DNA of 64,000 nt, from assembly GCA_030917815.1 (NCBI GenBank), contig JAUPTZ010000001.1, positions 66,102 to 130,101 of the forward strand. The letters run 5' to 3'. Source of the DNA: Candidatus Babelota bacterium. GTDB lineage: Bacteria > Babelota > Babeliae > Babelales > JAUPTZ01. Positions 44,365-53,354 of the stretch are shown piece by piece. The translations under genes and the position numbers were made by a program. Position 1 is the stretch's first letter, and the number at the start of each line of letters is the position of its first letter. The notes below the pieces were generated by a model. It searched no databases. It was not told the origin of the DNA and saw nothing but the letters and a program-made list of their open reading frames with translations.

Positions 44365-45540
44365 CTAAAGGGCATGTCGCTCGAGTTGCGCGACATGCCC
44401 TCTTTTTTTGTTGAGCAGGCGACACTCATGCCACCCAACCCATACCACCGCTTTTTGCGCAGAGAGCGTCCAGTAGATTCCATATCCCTGCCATAGCAAT
44501 GCCACCCAATTCGGCAGCCAGTGTTCATTGGCCGCCACCAGCACACCATCTTTCGAATCATCTCTTTCGAGTGTAAACAAATCACTACACAGTGCCGGCT
44601 GAAATGCCCCCCCTCCTCCCCGATTTGGGCAATCTCCACAAGTGAACGTATTATTTTCGAGTGAGAAAAACGCCCCAATAACTTTCTGTAGCCATCCCTG
44701 TGCCGGCAATTCAAAAAAATCTACCAGATGTTGTTTTTCGTAACGATCAATTATCAGACTCTTGTTGAGGAAAAAAAGCGTTTGTAGATCACTTTGGCTG
44801 CGCGTTTGTACGCCACCAAAAACCCACGTTACACGCTCCGGCACCACCGAGCGCCACAGCGCACATTCGGGACCCTCCTCTGGTTGCAAGCGATACGGGA
44901 ACATTGATTCAGGGCTGACTACATACCCATCACCTTGCGATCCCGGCATTGAAATACTGTTAAGAGCCACATATATTTTTTGTGTTAAAGCCCCTCGTGA
45001 CTCGTCAGGAAGTGGTGGCAAGTAATAGAGCTGGATTTCTTGTGCCCCAAGTAAGCACGACACCCATGTCTTTTGCGGCACCGACGTCGAAAATAGATCA
45101 CGTGACCATACCAATGCCGGCAGCAAAGGATTCATAAATAGATACCCGGACATACAGGAGATAAAAGGCAAACTTGCGCAGGTTGCCCACCACAAAAATA
45201 TACCACCGGCGAATGTGCTGCGCACCCATGGTCGCACTACGGCATTATTAGCTATCCACCAAGAGGCCCGCCAGACTACCCAAGACGCGCCAGAAACATA
45301 GAGCAACAGAAGCAGGCTGAGTGCCCATGCACCCGATAACGACGACCGGAGATGTTCATGAATAAACCATGGAATCCACCACAAGTAACCAACCCAGAGC
45401 ATGGTGGCTCCCAACCAACCCTCCACCCATGATCGAGGGTAAAAGATAAGGCACCACGCCATGGCAATACCACTTACATAACCGATCTGCAGTGGCCACC
45501 AGGCGCTACACAAAAGTAATAGTATGCCCACTAAAAACAT
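44365..45540 (-). CDS. Apolipoprotein N-acyltransferase-like protein (divergent Lnt)
   Basis: 391 residues from the ATG at 45540 (GAGGGGG upstream). Residues 1-165 carry about six membrane helices, then a nitrilase-type domain. The triad positions of Lnt can be placed: Glu in SPESMFPY (about 212), Lys in YEKQHLVDFFELP (about 267; family YDKxHLVPFGE) and Cys in PALCSDLF (about 316; family ICYE). Lnt adds the third acyl chain to lipoproteins. It is shorter and more divergent than typical Lnt (about 500 residues), so the activity is inferred. Last gene of the pseudopilin operon, overlapping the gene before it by 35 bases. Confidence 0.7.
   Translation of the reverse strand: MFLVGILLLLCSAWWPLQIGYVSGIAMAWCLIFYPRSWVEGWLGATMLWVGYLWWIPWFIHEHLRSSLSGAWALSLLLLLYVSGASWVVWRASWWIANNAVVRPWVRSTFAGGIFLWWATCASLPFISCMSGYLFMNPLLPALVWSRDLFSTSVPQKTWVSCLLGAQEIQLYYLPPLPDESRGALTQKIYVALNSISMPGSQGDGYVVSPESMFPYRLQPEEGPECALWRSVVPERVTWVFGGVQTRSQSDLQTLFFLNKSLIIDRYEKQHLVDFFELPAQGWLQKVIGAFFSLENNTFTCGDCPNRGGGGAFQPALCSDLFTLERDDSKDGVLVAANEHWLPNWVALLWQGYGIYWTLSAQKAVVWVGWHECRLLNKKRGHVAQLERHAL
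44369..44409 (+). terminator. Strong Rho-independent terminator nested in the opposite gene's 3' end
   Basis: AGGGCATGTCGC and GCGACATGCCCT form a perfect 12-bp stem around a 9-base loop, followed by CTTTTTTT on the + strand. It ends the Ala/Pro-rich gene (stop 44345). It overlaps the last 13 codons of the convergent Lnt-like gene, whose stop lies at 44365. Confidence 0.9.
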
Positions 45541-45916
45541 AGGCGCCCCCCTCTTTGATCGCGCGCCATCGACACTTTTTTGCACCAACTATCGTTTGAC
45601 ATAAGAGGCCAGCAAAGGTGGTCTTTGCCTTCCATGCAGCCGCTACTCCACATTGTAAATTCGCATCAAAAGGAGTAGTGCACACCACACATTGTTTTTG
45701 TTTTGCCGATTGTGCCAAGAGGCTTTCGTAACCATGCGTTATCAGCCATTCTTGGTAGCGAATAGCAACGCAAAGCTGTGAGAACGATCCCCATTCAGCA
45801 ATCTGGGCCCTCAGCGCAGCATTGCCCATACCAACGGTTTTTACCGATAATAACACCATGGTACAGAGTACATAGGTTGCCAGAAGCAGCGCACAGAAAA
45901 TAAATCCCTCTTTCAT
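45506..45916 (-). CDS. Small membrane-anchored protein in the pseudopilin operon
   Basis: 136 residues from the ATG at 45916, overlapping the previous stop (ATGA). The N-terminus MKEGFIFCALLLATYVLCTMVLLSVKT is a short basic start plus one membrane helix, as in pseudopilins: K-E-G-F at residues 2-5 could be a prepilin peptidase site, but the Glu at +5 is missing. The C-terminal part has five cysteines (CVVC, QC, LC, KC). It is probably a minor pilin-like component. Certainty is low beyond the context. Confidence 0.5.
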   Translation of the reverse strand: MKEGFIFCALLLATYVLCTMVLLSVKTVGMGNAALRAQIAEWGSFSQLCVAIRYQEWLITHGYESLLAQSAKQKQCVVCTTPFDANLQCGVAAAWKAKTTFAGLLCQTIVGAKKCRWRAIKEGGAYVFSGHTITFV

Positions 45917-46398
45917 TCGGCCTCTTTCCTCACTAACGAATCTATATGCAGGTGCCACGCCTCAGCCGCTGTATAAGTGACCATATACGCAGCACCCGCA
46001 CGCTCGCATAAAAGTTTCTCCGGTGCCGGCGCCAAGCCGATACTGCTTTTCACTTCCTGTGCGCTGTTTGGCATAGTTACTTTTTTGCGAAATAACCGGT
46101 TTTTGCGACATTCATACGCAATGCGCCATGGCACCTCATTCCAATGGGCATCAAGAGTAGTGCCGGATGCCACAAAAGCATTAGGCCCTATTTGTGTGCA
46201 TGTTACGGAGCAGCTGAGATCCTTTTGCATTACCATTAAGGCATGGTAGTGATACAGAAATGTGGCAAGCGTGTACTGTGTGCGCCGGCACCAATTAAGT
46301 GAGGTATTGAGAGCGGCCGTAAAAAACATAACACCAAGCAGTGCAAGCGCGCCATACACCATTATCTCAAGTAGCAAAAAACCTTTACGTAGCTGCAT
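45913..46398 (-). CDS. Type IV pilin-like (minor pseudopilin) protein
   Basis: 161 residues. The start MQLRKGFLLLEIMVYGALALLGVMFF is a class III prepilin signal: basic leader, G-F cleavage point after residue 6, Glu at +5 of the mature chain, and a 20-residue hydrophobic helix. The remainder (WCRRTQYTLATFLYHYHALMVMQKDL) resembles PilW/GspJ-type minor pseudopilins, with cysteines for disulfides. These prime type II secretion or type IV pilus/competence pseudopili. No pilus ATPase or secretin is in the window. Confidence 0.7.
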   Translation of the reverse strand: MQLRKGFLLLEIMVYGALALLGVMFFTAALNTSLNWCRRTQYTLATFLYHYHALMVMQKDLSCSVTCTQIGPNAFVASGTTLDAHWNEVPWRIAYECRKNRLFRKKVTMPNSAQEVKSSIGLAPAPEKLLCERAGAAYMVTYTAAEAWHLHIDSLVRKEAE

Positions 46399-46678
46399 AT
46401 ATCGGCTGCCCCAGATGCACTATCTTTTTATAGGAGAATGGCCGCACCTTAAAGGTTTCGCGTATACTACCACAGCGATACGTGATTTCTTGTGCAGGAA
46501 GGCTGTAGCCTACACCATCATTAAGTTTTTCGGCGATGAAAAACGATGTACACATTGATGCTTGTGCCCCCGAAAGACGATTAATTGTTTGGAGAGAGAG
46601 AATGATCATACTTGCGCACAACACCAGTGCGCTGCATGCATACCACACAAAGAATCCGCCCTGCCTTTTTTGATTCAT
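46385..46678 (-). CDS. Small pseudopilin-like protein
   Basis: 97 residues. MNQKRQGGFFVWYACSALVLCASMIILSL has the basic leader, Gly-Gly-Phe and hydrophobic helix of a prepilin. Glu5 is replaced, as in some GspK/PilX-like minor pilins. The short C-terminal part is beta-like (EITYRCGSIRETFKVRPF). It overlaps the next pseudopilin gene by 14 bases and heads the operon. Confidence 0.55.
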   Translation of the reverse strand: MNQKRQGGFFVWYACSALVLCASMIILSLQTINRLSGAQASMCTSFFIAEKLNDGVGYSLPAQEITYRCGSIRETFKVRPFSYKKIVHLGQPIYAAT

Positions 46679-46813
46679 TTATAAACCATTGTATTGACTT
46701 GCTCACACGCCACTTTTTAGAGTGTTTTTATAGGTTACGCAACAATGCTAAGGGTAATCTATACTTTTTAAAAATAGGTATTTACGCAAATAATAAGGGT
46801 TGGGAGTTCAACT

Positions 46814-48505
46814 ATGACTATATCGCTGGTTCTTTGGTTCTGCATTGGTATTTTACTAAGCCCTTTTTCTTGTAAGGCGATCAATGGCCCTGTTGATTAT
46901 GCATTGGGCTCAATATTTGGTGCCGGCGCAGTAACATTAGCTCATTCCAACGCCGAGCTCCAAAAAATGTCACTCAGCGCCATAGCTAAACTTGATATGC
47001 GTACGGTTGTTCCCAGTCAGATGAATTTTATTAGTTGCACCAACACCGGGCTCGCTACAAATCAGGGGCAAAAGCAACTGGCGTATCAACAACAAGCGCT
47101 TACTGCTTCGCAAATCGCAACACTGAGTCCCGCAATGGTTAAGGCGCTTGATATCACTCATCTTCGGGCCATAACATGTGGCTCGGTGTTATCAGGACAA
47201 ACGCCAAAGCAGATTCAATCACTTCTTATTAATGCACTCACTACCACCTCTGATTTCTCGACACCGTCAGCCGCGTCGCCAAAAACACCAATGATAACCG
47301 CCTATCAATTTCAATCACTAACCATTCCACAAATACAATTACTTACGCAGAGCCAGCTTACTACTCTTGATCAAGCACACATGCAGGCGTTTACTGTTGA
47401 TGTACTAAGTAACGGCACAACATCACTCCAACTACAAAGCCTCAGCACACAGCAAATTCAATGCTTCCTCCCGACGCAAATTGGGTATTTAACCAAAACC
47501 CAACTTGCAAATTTAACCGCAGCACAAGTAGGTGCGCTCTCTGCTGCCCAGCTCAAGGCAATTCCTGCCGCGAATTTTACCGATGCATTTTTTAATTATC
47601 TATCCTTAGGACAAATAATTGCACTTCCCTACAGTACCATTTCGCCCAGAAATATTTATATAACAAAAGCACAACTGGCTAGCCTAACCGCATCACAACT
47701 CGGCAACATAGATATCAATTTTCTTGTCTATATCATTAACCACATTAACGATACACAGCCAAATATTGCTGCAGCATACCAACTCCTTGCCCCCCTTATT
47801 ACCGATGCCGCACTGAATCAACTTACCCAATCGCTTATCTCAAGCATGTCGGCAGGTGCTATCCCCTATTTCAGTAACGCACAACTTCAAATAATTCTTG
47901 GTAAAGGATCGCTCAGTGACAATCAGATATCGTTTCTGAGCGATTCCCAGGTTGGCTCACTAACCGGAGTACAACTTGGGACTATTATGCCAAAACTTAA
48001 CACCACCCAACAAAAGTCGGTATCAAGAAGCGCATTGGTTAGCATCCTCACGAGCAATCCGCCAGTGGGCACCGCAACATGGAAAACGTTCACCAACGTT
48101 CTCGCACTTCTTGGGTCTGACGGCCGAACCTTTTCGGACGGCACAACCATTGCCTCATTGATGCCAACCTTAAGCAACTCGGTTATCCAAAGTATGCCGA
48201 AGTTCGGTAACAGCGACTACAACTTGATGGGTATCTTTCAAAATTACTTCATCCCAAATCTTACCGGTGCCCAATGGCAATCACTCAGTACCGATTTTCT
48301 TACTTCGCTGCCAGGCAATTGTTTTACCTATCTCACGGTTGCTAATTTAAAATCGATGACATCGGCACAAACAAAGGCGATAAGCCAAAGCAAATCTTTC
48401 TACAATAATTGCAGCAATCAAACGATGTCGTATATGTACAATGGCCCAGCATGGGCAGGAGCGCCATCGTATTATGTTCCTGGTCTAGGGTATCCAACGC
48501 CATAG
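46814..48505 (+). CDS. Secreted octapeptide-repeat protein (QIxxLTxx type)
   Basis: 563 residues, ATG behind GGGAG. Signal peptide MTISLVLWFCIGILLSPFSC. The rest has an eight-residue rhythm L-[ST]-x-x-Q-[IL]-x-x, clearest at LTKTQLANLTAAQVGALSAAQLKAI and again from about residue 280. Between runs the period breaks. The regular Q and L spacing suggests a solenoid of short turns or helices. The repeat resembles LTxxQIxxL runs of large bacterial surface proteins, but I cannot name a family. A close relative is 51063-53354. Likely surface or secreted; the role is unknown. Confidence 0.7.
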   Translation: MTISLVLWFCIGILLSPFSCKAINGPVDYALGSIFGAGAVTLAHSNAELQKMSLSAIAKLDMRTVVPSQMNFISCTNTGLATNQGQKQLAYQQQALTASQIATLSPAMVKALDITHLRAITCGSVLSGQTPKQIQSLLINALTTTSDFSTPSAASPKTPMITAYQFQSLTIPQIQLLTQSQLTTLDQAHMQAFTVDVLSNGTTSLQLQSLSTQQIQCFLPTQIGYLTKTQLANLTAAQVGALSAAQLKAIPAANFTDAFFNYLSLGQIIALPYSTISPRNIYITKAQLASLTASQLGNIDINFLVYIINHINDTQPNIAAAYQLLAPLITDAALNQLTQSLISSMSAGAIPYFSNAQLQIILGKGSLSDNQISFLSDSQVGSLTGVQLGTIMPKLNTTQQKSVSRSALVSILTSNPPVGTATWKTFTNVLALLGSDGRTFSDGTTIASLMPTLSNSVIQSMPKFGNSDYNLMGIFQNYFIPNLTGAQWQSLSTDFLTSLPGNCFTYLTVANLKSMTSAQTKAISQSKSFYNNCSNQTMSYMYNGPAWAGAPSYYVPGLGYPTP

Positions 48506-48535
48506 CAAGTTGTTTTTCAATTTTGGGTCATCATT

Positions 48536-51043
48536 ATGAAAAAAAACCTTCTCATCGCAATTTTGTGCTTCCATGCCACTGGCTTATTTAGCTTTGATGG
48601 CTTCATGGGAGAGGATCCGTTTGCCGCATTTAGCGATGGTGGTATGGACGATTTTTTTAGCAAAAGTGGAAATGCCGATTTTGATTTTGGGAACATGGAT
48701 TTTGGAAGCGAGAGTGATGACCCTTTCGCATCGCTCTTTGGTAGTGGCTATGGCGACGACAGTGAATCAAGCTCTGAACAAACCGGCGGGAAGAGCAAGA
48801 AGCCGGTAGAACCACCGGTCGCCGCATCGGCTGAAGAGGCTTTTAAGAATGGTGTTGCCGCCGAAATAAAGAAGCTTACGCCACAATACAAGGAAGCGAT
48901 TGCTTTCTACTTAAATGAAATTTCTTCACAGCTGCATGCGCTCGTGACGCATTCTTCAAGTTTTGTTCTTGGCATCAAGCGTAAGCGAGAGCTCGCACCT
49001 TCAACCGCCATTGCAGAAGAGGCGGTACAAGCAATTGATGCCATTAAAACGAATTCTCTGTACCACATAGCGCTCCTGTCAAAGGAGTTTGAAGGTTTGC
49101 GCGTAAACATAATGGCAGCATCAAACACCATTGAAAACCTTAATGCCGAATTTTCGGCGCTTGCTGCAACCATGCCAGATTCACTCGATACGCCAAGCAG
49201 CAAAGAAATTACTCAGCAAAAAAAACTATTTAGAAAAGCGAAAAGCACCACAACTAAAATAATTAAACCGCTCATTGCCGATCTTAAAAAAGTTATCGCG
49301 CATAAAAGCATTAAGGATCGTCTTGCCGTAAAAAAGAAAAAATACGCCCCCAAGGTTGGTGGGTCGCGCGCAGGTGCTTCGGGTGGCTGGGGCAGCGGCG
49401 CCGGTCGTTATTTTAATGATGACTATGGCTACGGAGGCTCCGGTGGCGGCTGGGGAGACTGGGGAGGTGGTTCTGGTGGTGGCTATAGCTGGGACGATGG
49501 CTGGTCAGGCGGTGGCTATGGGGGAGGCTATGGCAATGATTATGATCAGAGTGATTATAGAAAAAGCAGCTCATCCCGATCAAGTTCGCCAAGTACATCA
49601 AACAGCAGTGCAGTACGGCAGCCATCGAGATCTTTCTATGGGTACGATGATGAGGATGATTATCAAGTAAGCGGTCGCCAAAATTACACCACGCGGCCGA
49701 CTTCATTTATTCCAGTCTCAGAAAATTTTGCCGACCTAGAGCCGCGAGAGCAAATGCGTACTATTTTACGGTTGTTACCAAAAAATCTTGAGCAGTGGCA
49801 ACGGCGATACGAAGCGGCTACTACAAAGCCTCTTAAAAATGCGGCGGTTAAGACGATGCTGGAAGATGTTTCTTTTACGGCCGACGCCGAGCGATTAGTA
49901 AAAGTCATCAAGTTGTATAAAGATTTGGAAGCAACACTTGATGAGCTACTCAAAGAAGAATACCAAAAACTCTATACGGTACTCCCCTCCTATATCCCCT
50001 TACTCGTGCATGCGGTTGCGTATGCAAGTCCACCGCTGAGTGAATTATTTGAGGAAAAAGAAACACTGCGCATAAAAAAGCTTTCTCCTGAAAAGGCAAA
50101 AGAGGTTGCCGAGCGCAATCAGCGGCAGCGTCGATGGTCGTATAAGATGCTTATAGAGCTGCTTGGCTTTGTACGCAATAGCCGCAAGCAGCATGCCAAA
50201 ATATTTTATCTTGTTGTTGATGAATTACTCAAACATGCACGGGTAATCCTCGGCAAATTAGAGTACTTTTCCAAATCGCTAGAAACAGGTTCAGTATTTT
50301 CGCTAGAAACAACGATGAAACTTTCTGCACTATCGCGGCAGCTGTACCATGAACCGGTAGTAGTTGGGTATGCGGTTCTTGATGAAAAAAATAGCGACAA
50401 AGAAGGGCAACGCCAAGAGCGACTTGATATAGTGCGCGCAGAAAAAGAGCGCGTTACCGCTCTCGTTGCACCAATAGTTGAACAACAATACGAACTACTT
50501 CATGCCATCATCACCATAATGCAAGAGGCGGTAGAAAGTGTCCGTGTCGATTTAAATATTGAGGATGGCGCTCGCCTATCACTTGATGATAGTGATTGCA
50601 CGCAGAAGCTCTCTGCCAAAATTAGCGACATCATTAACACTACTTACGGTGACCATCCACAAAGGAATGCGATTAATGCGGTACTCATCCCGTACGATCA
50701 GCAGAAATATCAACATCTTGAAGTGCAGCATGGATTACTAGTAGAGCTGATGAAAATGTGGTCCCAAAAAGAATTGCCTACCGAAGTTGCTGCGGTTGAT
50801 AAGGACTACTCTCTGAGCCAAAACTTTAGTGACGAAGATCTTCCTTTTACCACTACATCACTTGACGGCGACGACTCAGGTCCAGTCGAATCACTTCTTG
50901 AGGCTAAAAGGCCGGTCATTAGTGTGCAGCCAAGCATTGGAAAGCTTAGTGACGATGGGTTGGGTGACGCTGAGGAAGAATTTAATGAAGCTGCACTCAT
51001 GCATGAATTTAAACAAATGACAGCGGCGCAAGGCACTGCATAA
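48536..51043 (+). CDS. Large secreted protein with a Gly/Tyr/Trp-rich middle
   Basis: 835 residues. Signal peptide MKKNLLIAILCFHATGLFSF. Residues about 20-90 are acidic and Phe/Gly-rich (FMGEDPFAAFSDGG, GDDSESSSEQTGG). About 100-275 is helical. About 278-345 is a low-complexity Gly/Trp/Tyr/Asp-rich stretch, then a Ser-rich patch. About 390-760 is long helical, with Arg/Lys/Glu-rich segments, and the end is acidic. It lies between the two octapeptide-repeat genes on the same strand, so the three are probably one surface or secreted set. No known family recognised. Confidence 0.7.
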   Translation: MKKNLLIAILCFHATGLFSFDGFMGEDPFAAFSDGGMDDFFSKSGNADFDFGNMDFGSESDDPFASLFGSGYGDDSESSSEQTGGKSKKPVEPPVAASAEEAFKNGVAAEIKKLTPQYKEAIAFYLNEISSQLHALVTHSSSFVLGIKRKRELAPSTAIAEEAVQAIDAIKTNSLYHIALLSKEFEGLRVNIMAASNTIENLNAEFSALAATMPDSLDTPSSKEITQQKKLFRKAKSTTTKIIKPLIADLKKVIAHKSIKDRLAVKKKKYAPKVGGSRAGASGGWGSGAGRYFNDDYGYGGSGGGWGDWGGGSGGGYSWDDGWSGGGYGGGYGNDYDQSDYRKSSSSRSSSPSTSNSSAVRQPSRSFYGYDDEDDYQVSGRQNYTTRPTSFIPVSENFADLEPREQMRTILRLLPKNLEQWQRRYEAATTKPLKNAAVKTMLEDVSFTADAERLVKVIKLYKDLEATLDELLKEEYQKLYTVLPSYIPLLVHAVAYASPPLSELFEEKETLRIKKLSPEKAKEVAERNQRQRRWSYKMLIELLGFVRNSRKQHAKIFYLVVDELLKHARVILGKLEYFSKSLETGSVFSLETTMKLSALSRQLYHEPVVVGYAVLDEKNSDKEGQRQERLDIVRAEKERVTALVAPIVEQQYELLHAIITIMQEAVESVRVDLNIEDGARLSLDDSDCTQKLSAKISDIINTTYGDHPQRNAINAVLIPYDQQKYQHLEVQHGLLVELMKMWSQKELPTEVAAVDKDYSLSQNFSDEDLPFTTTSLDGDDSGPVESLLEAKRPVISVQPSIGKLSDDGLGDAEEEFNEAALMHEFKQMTAAQGTA

Positions 51044-51062
51044 ACCAAGAAAGATTTTGTTA

Positions 51063-53354
51063 ATGAAGAGAACAACTAATTCCATAGTAGCAATAAGCGT
51101 TAGTACAATTTTCATTAGTACGGCATTCATTGGTAATGTTTATTGCGGCTGGAGCAGTGCAATTACCGCAGCAATTAATAGGGCTAATGCAGTTGCAAGA
51201 CAAGCAGCTACTGCCACAGCTACTGCCATTGCCTCGGGAGCCTTTACTCAGGCCCAAATTGCCAGCATGACAAGTCAGCAAATAACCGCGCTTACGTCTG
51301 CACAGATCGGTGCGTTAACTACTCAACAAATGGCATGGTTTTCATCGGCCCAAATTGCAGCCCTGAGTACAACGCAGATTCCCTTATTGTCACAAGCACA
51401 GATAGGGGCTCTTTCCGGTGCTCAAATAGCGGCACTTACCGCGGCACAATTAAATACGCTCACCACTAGTCAGATTGGTTGGCTGAGCACAACGCAGATA
51501 GCGGCACTCACCCCTCAGGTCCTTGCTGCCCTGAGCACATCGCAGATTACCCGATTGTCACAAGCACAGATAGGGGCTCTTTCCGGTGCTCAAATAGCGG
51601 CACTTACCGCGGCACAATTAAATACGCTCACCACCAGCCAGATTGGATGGCTCACCGTAACTCAGATAGCGGCGCTTACTCCTCAGGCTTTGGCCTCACT
51701 AACAGCAACCCAGCTAGGGTCACTCACACAAAATCAAATTAAAGCGCTGCTTCCGACCCAAGTGGCGGCCATTCCTGCGGCACAAATAAGCGCTCTTCCT
51801 GCTGGTACTCCTTCAATCCTCTCAAGCATACAATTAGGGGCCTTTACTGCGGCACAAATCGCAACCCTTACCGCATCTCAGTTGCAAGTATTAACCGATG
51901 CTCAGATAGCAGGATTTGCCCCAGATCAAATTGCAAAATTGCCCAATGATTCTTTAAAAATTATTTTCTTGCGTCTTTCTTCCACGCAAGTCGCCGCCCT
52001 CACAAAAGCACAGGTGAGCGCCATACTTCAGGGACGTTCGAGTACCGATCTTGCAATGATTAGAGGGGGTATCCAAAAATTAACTACGACACAAATTCAA
52101 CAGCTTTCACCCGATGAAGTATCACAGATAACTGGTCAGGCTCAGTCATTTAATTTTACGCCATCGCAAATTGCAGCCCTCACGCCCCCACAAACAGCAG
52201 GACTCAGCTCAGCGCAAATAGCTAGTCTCGTCTCTGGTGCTTATACCGGCCAAATTTTTGTAGGAATGGATACCTTTTTGCATGGCTTAACTGCGGCACA
52301 GCTACGAGGATTACCAAACTCGACCACACTCACTGGCGTTCCCGTCATAATTTTTCTTTTTCGGTATTTAACCAGAGAGCAAGTAGCTGCGCTTGCAGAC
52401 GATCAAATCGGCCTCTTTACTCCGGCACAATTGATCAATACGCTCACCGCCGATCAGGTTGCGCTGTTTAGTGGAGCTCAAATAAGTATGCTCACCACAA
52501 AATATGCTTCATCACTATCACAAATGCAATGGTTCCTCCAAAGAATAACTGCTGCACAAATACAATCACTAACCACAACACAATTTATGTCGCTGTTGCC
52601 ATATTTAACGACTGCGCAGACTGCTTTCGTAACACTATCGCAGATTACCGCTATGACGCAGGGGCAGGTCCAAACATTATCAACTTCTCAGGCAACTCAA
52701 ATTTTGACCACCAATAACGCTTCGCTTTCACAGATGCCAACATTTATTCAAAACCTAAGTACAACACAGCTGTCAGACCTTCAGTCAGCCCAAATTACCG
52801 CTCTCTTGCCGATGCTTTCGGCAACACAAAATGCGGCCATGCCGCTTTATAACATTTTACAGCTCTCTGCAGCGGCGATCCCCTCTAATACACAGCTAGC
52901 ACAATTTATTACTACGCTGCAATCCCGTGGGACTGCAGTCGATTTTGGAAGAATAACCACTTTTATTCAGACAATGACGGCACCACAAATACAAGCAATC
53001 TCTGACGAGCAGTTCATATTCATACGTGGTCGGTTATCTGGTGCACAACTTCAAATGCTTACCGCCAATCAAGTAAATAACATTCTTTCCGCGGGCAGTC
53101 CTGCTAACTATATGGCCACCTCATTCAGCACCGCACAAATACAAGCACTAACACCGGCACAAATCGGCCAAATTTGGAGCCTACTTACCGTTGCGCAAAT
53201 TCCAGCCCTAAGTGCGGCGCAGATAGCCGCTGCAACAGCTCTGCAATTTGTGCAAATGGATAAGGCTAGACTTCAAGCCTTTACCACGGCACAAGTGGCC
53301 TCGTTTAACGCCGACCAAAGAAGAACCTATAACCAAGGCATGGGCATTCATTAA
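51063..53354 (+). CDS. Secreted octapeptide-repeat protein (QIxxLTxx type), large
   Basis: 763 residues from the ATG at 51063. Signal peptide (MKRTTNSIVAISVSTIFISTAFIGNVYCG). From residue 60 the chain is dominated by the octad L-[ST]-x-x-Q-[IL]-x-x, with more than twenty-five units in the first 250 residues (ALTAAQLNTLTTSQIGWL and many variants). Degenerate units continue to the C-terminus. It is similar to 46814-48505. A 168-base tandem duplication (51386-51721) adds seven octads. The product is expected to be an elongated repeat protein outside the cell. Its stop overlaps the ileS stop on the other strand. Confidence 0.75.
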   Translation: MKRTTNSIVAISVSTIFISTAFIGNVYCGWSSAITAAINRANAVARQAATATATAIASGAFTQAQIASMTSQQITALTSAQIGALTTQQMAWFSSAQIAALSTTQIPLLSQAQIGALSGAQIAALTAAQLNTLTTSQIGWLSTTQIAALTPQVLAALSTSQITRLSQAQIGALSGAQIAALTAAQLNTLTTSQIGWLTVTQIAALTPQALASLTATQLGSLTQNQIKALLPTQVAAIPAAQISALPAGTPSILSSIQLGAFTAAQIATLTASQLQVLTDAQIAGFAPDQIAKLPNDSLKIIFLRLSSTQVAALTKAQVSAILQGRSSTDLAMIRGGIQKLTTTQIQQLSPDEVSQITGQAQSFNFTPSQIAALTPPQTAGLSSAQIASLVSGAYTGQIFVGMDTFLHGLTAAQLRGLPNSTTLTGVPVIIFLFRYLTREQVAALADDQIGLFTPAQLINTLTADQVALFSGAQISMLTTKYASSLSQMQWFLQRITAAQIQSLTTTQFMSLLPYLTTAQTAFVTLSQITAMTQGQVQTLSTSQATQILTTNNASLSQMPTFIQNLSTTQLSDLQSAQITALLPMLSATQNAAMPLYNILQLSAAAIPSNTQLAQFITTLQSRGTAVDFGRITTFIQTMTAPQIQAISDEQFIFIRGRLSGAQLQMLTANQVNNILSAGSPANYMATSFSTAQIQALTPAQIGQIWSLLTVAQIPALSAAQIAAATALQFVQMDKARLQAFTTAQVASFNADQRRTYNQGMGIH
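51386..51721 (+). repeat. 168-bp tandem duplication inside the octapeptide-repeat gene
   Basis: Two direct copies of 168 bases (7 x 24, seven octads): 51386-51553 and 51554-51721. The first 95 bases are nearly identical (ATTGTCACAAGCACAGATAG to ACGCTCACCAC); the rest has drifted to perhaps 80 percent identity. This indicates growth by whole-unit duplication. Confidence 0.85.

Noticed and set aside
51230..51800. CRISPR-like array
   Set aside because: The repeats are in-frame coding octads with no unique spacers.
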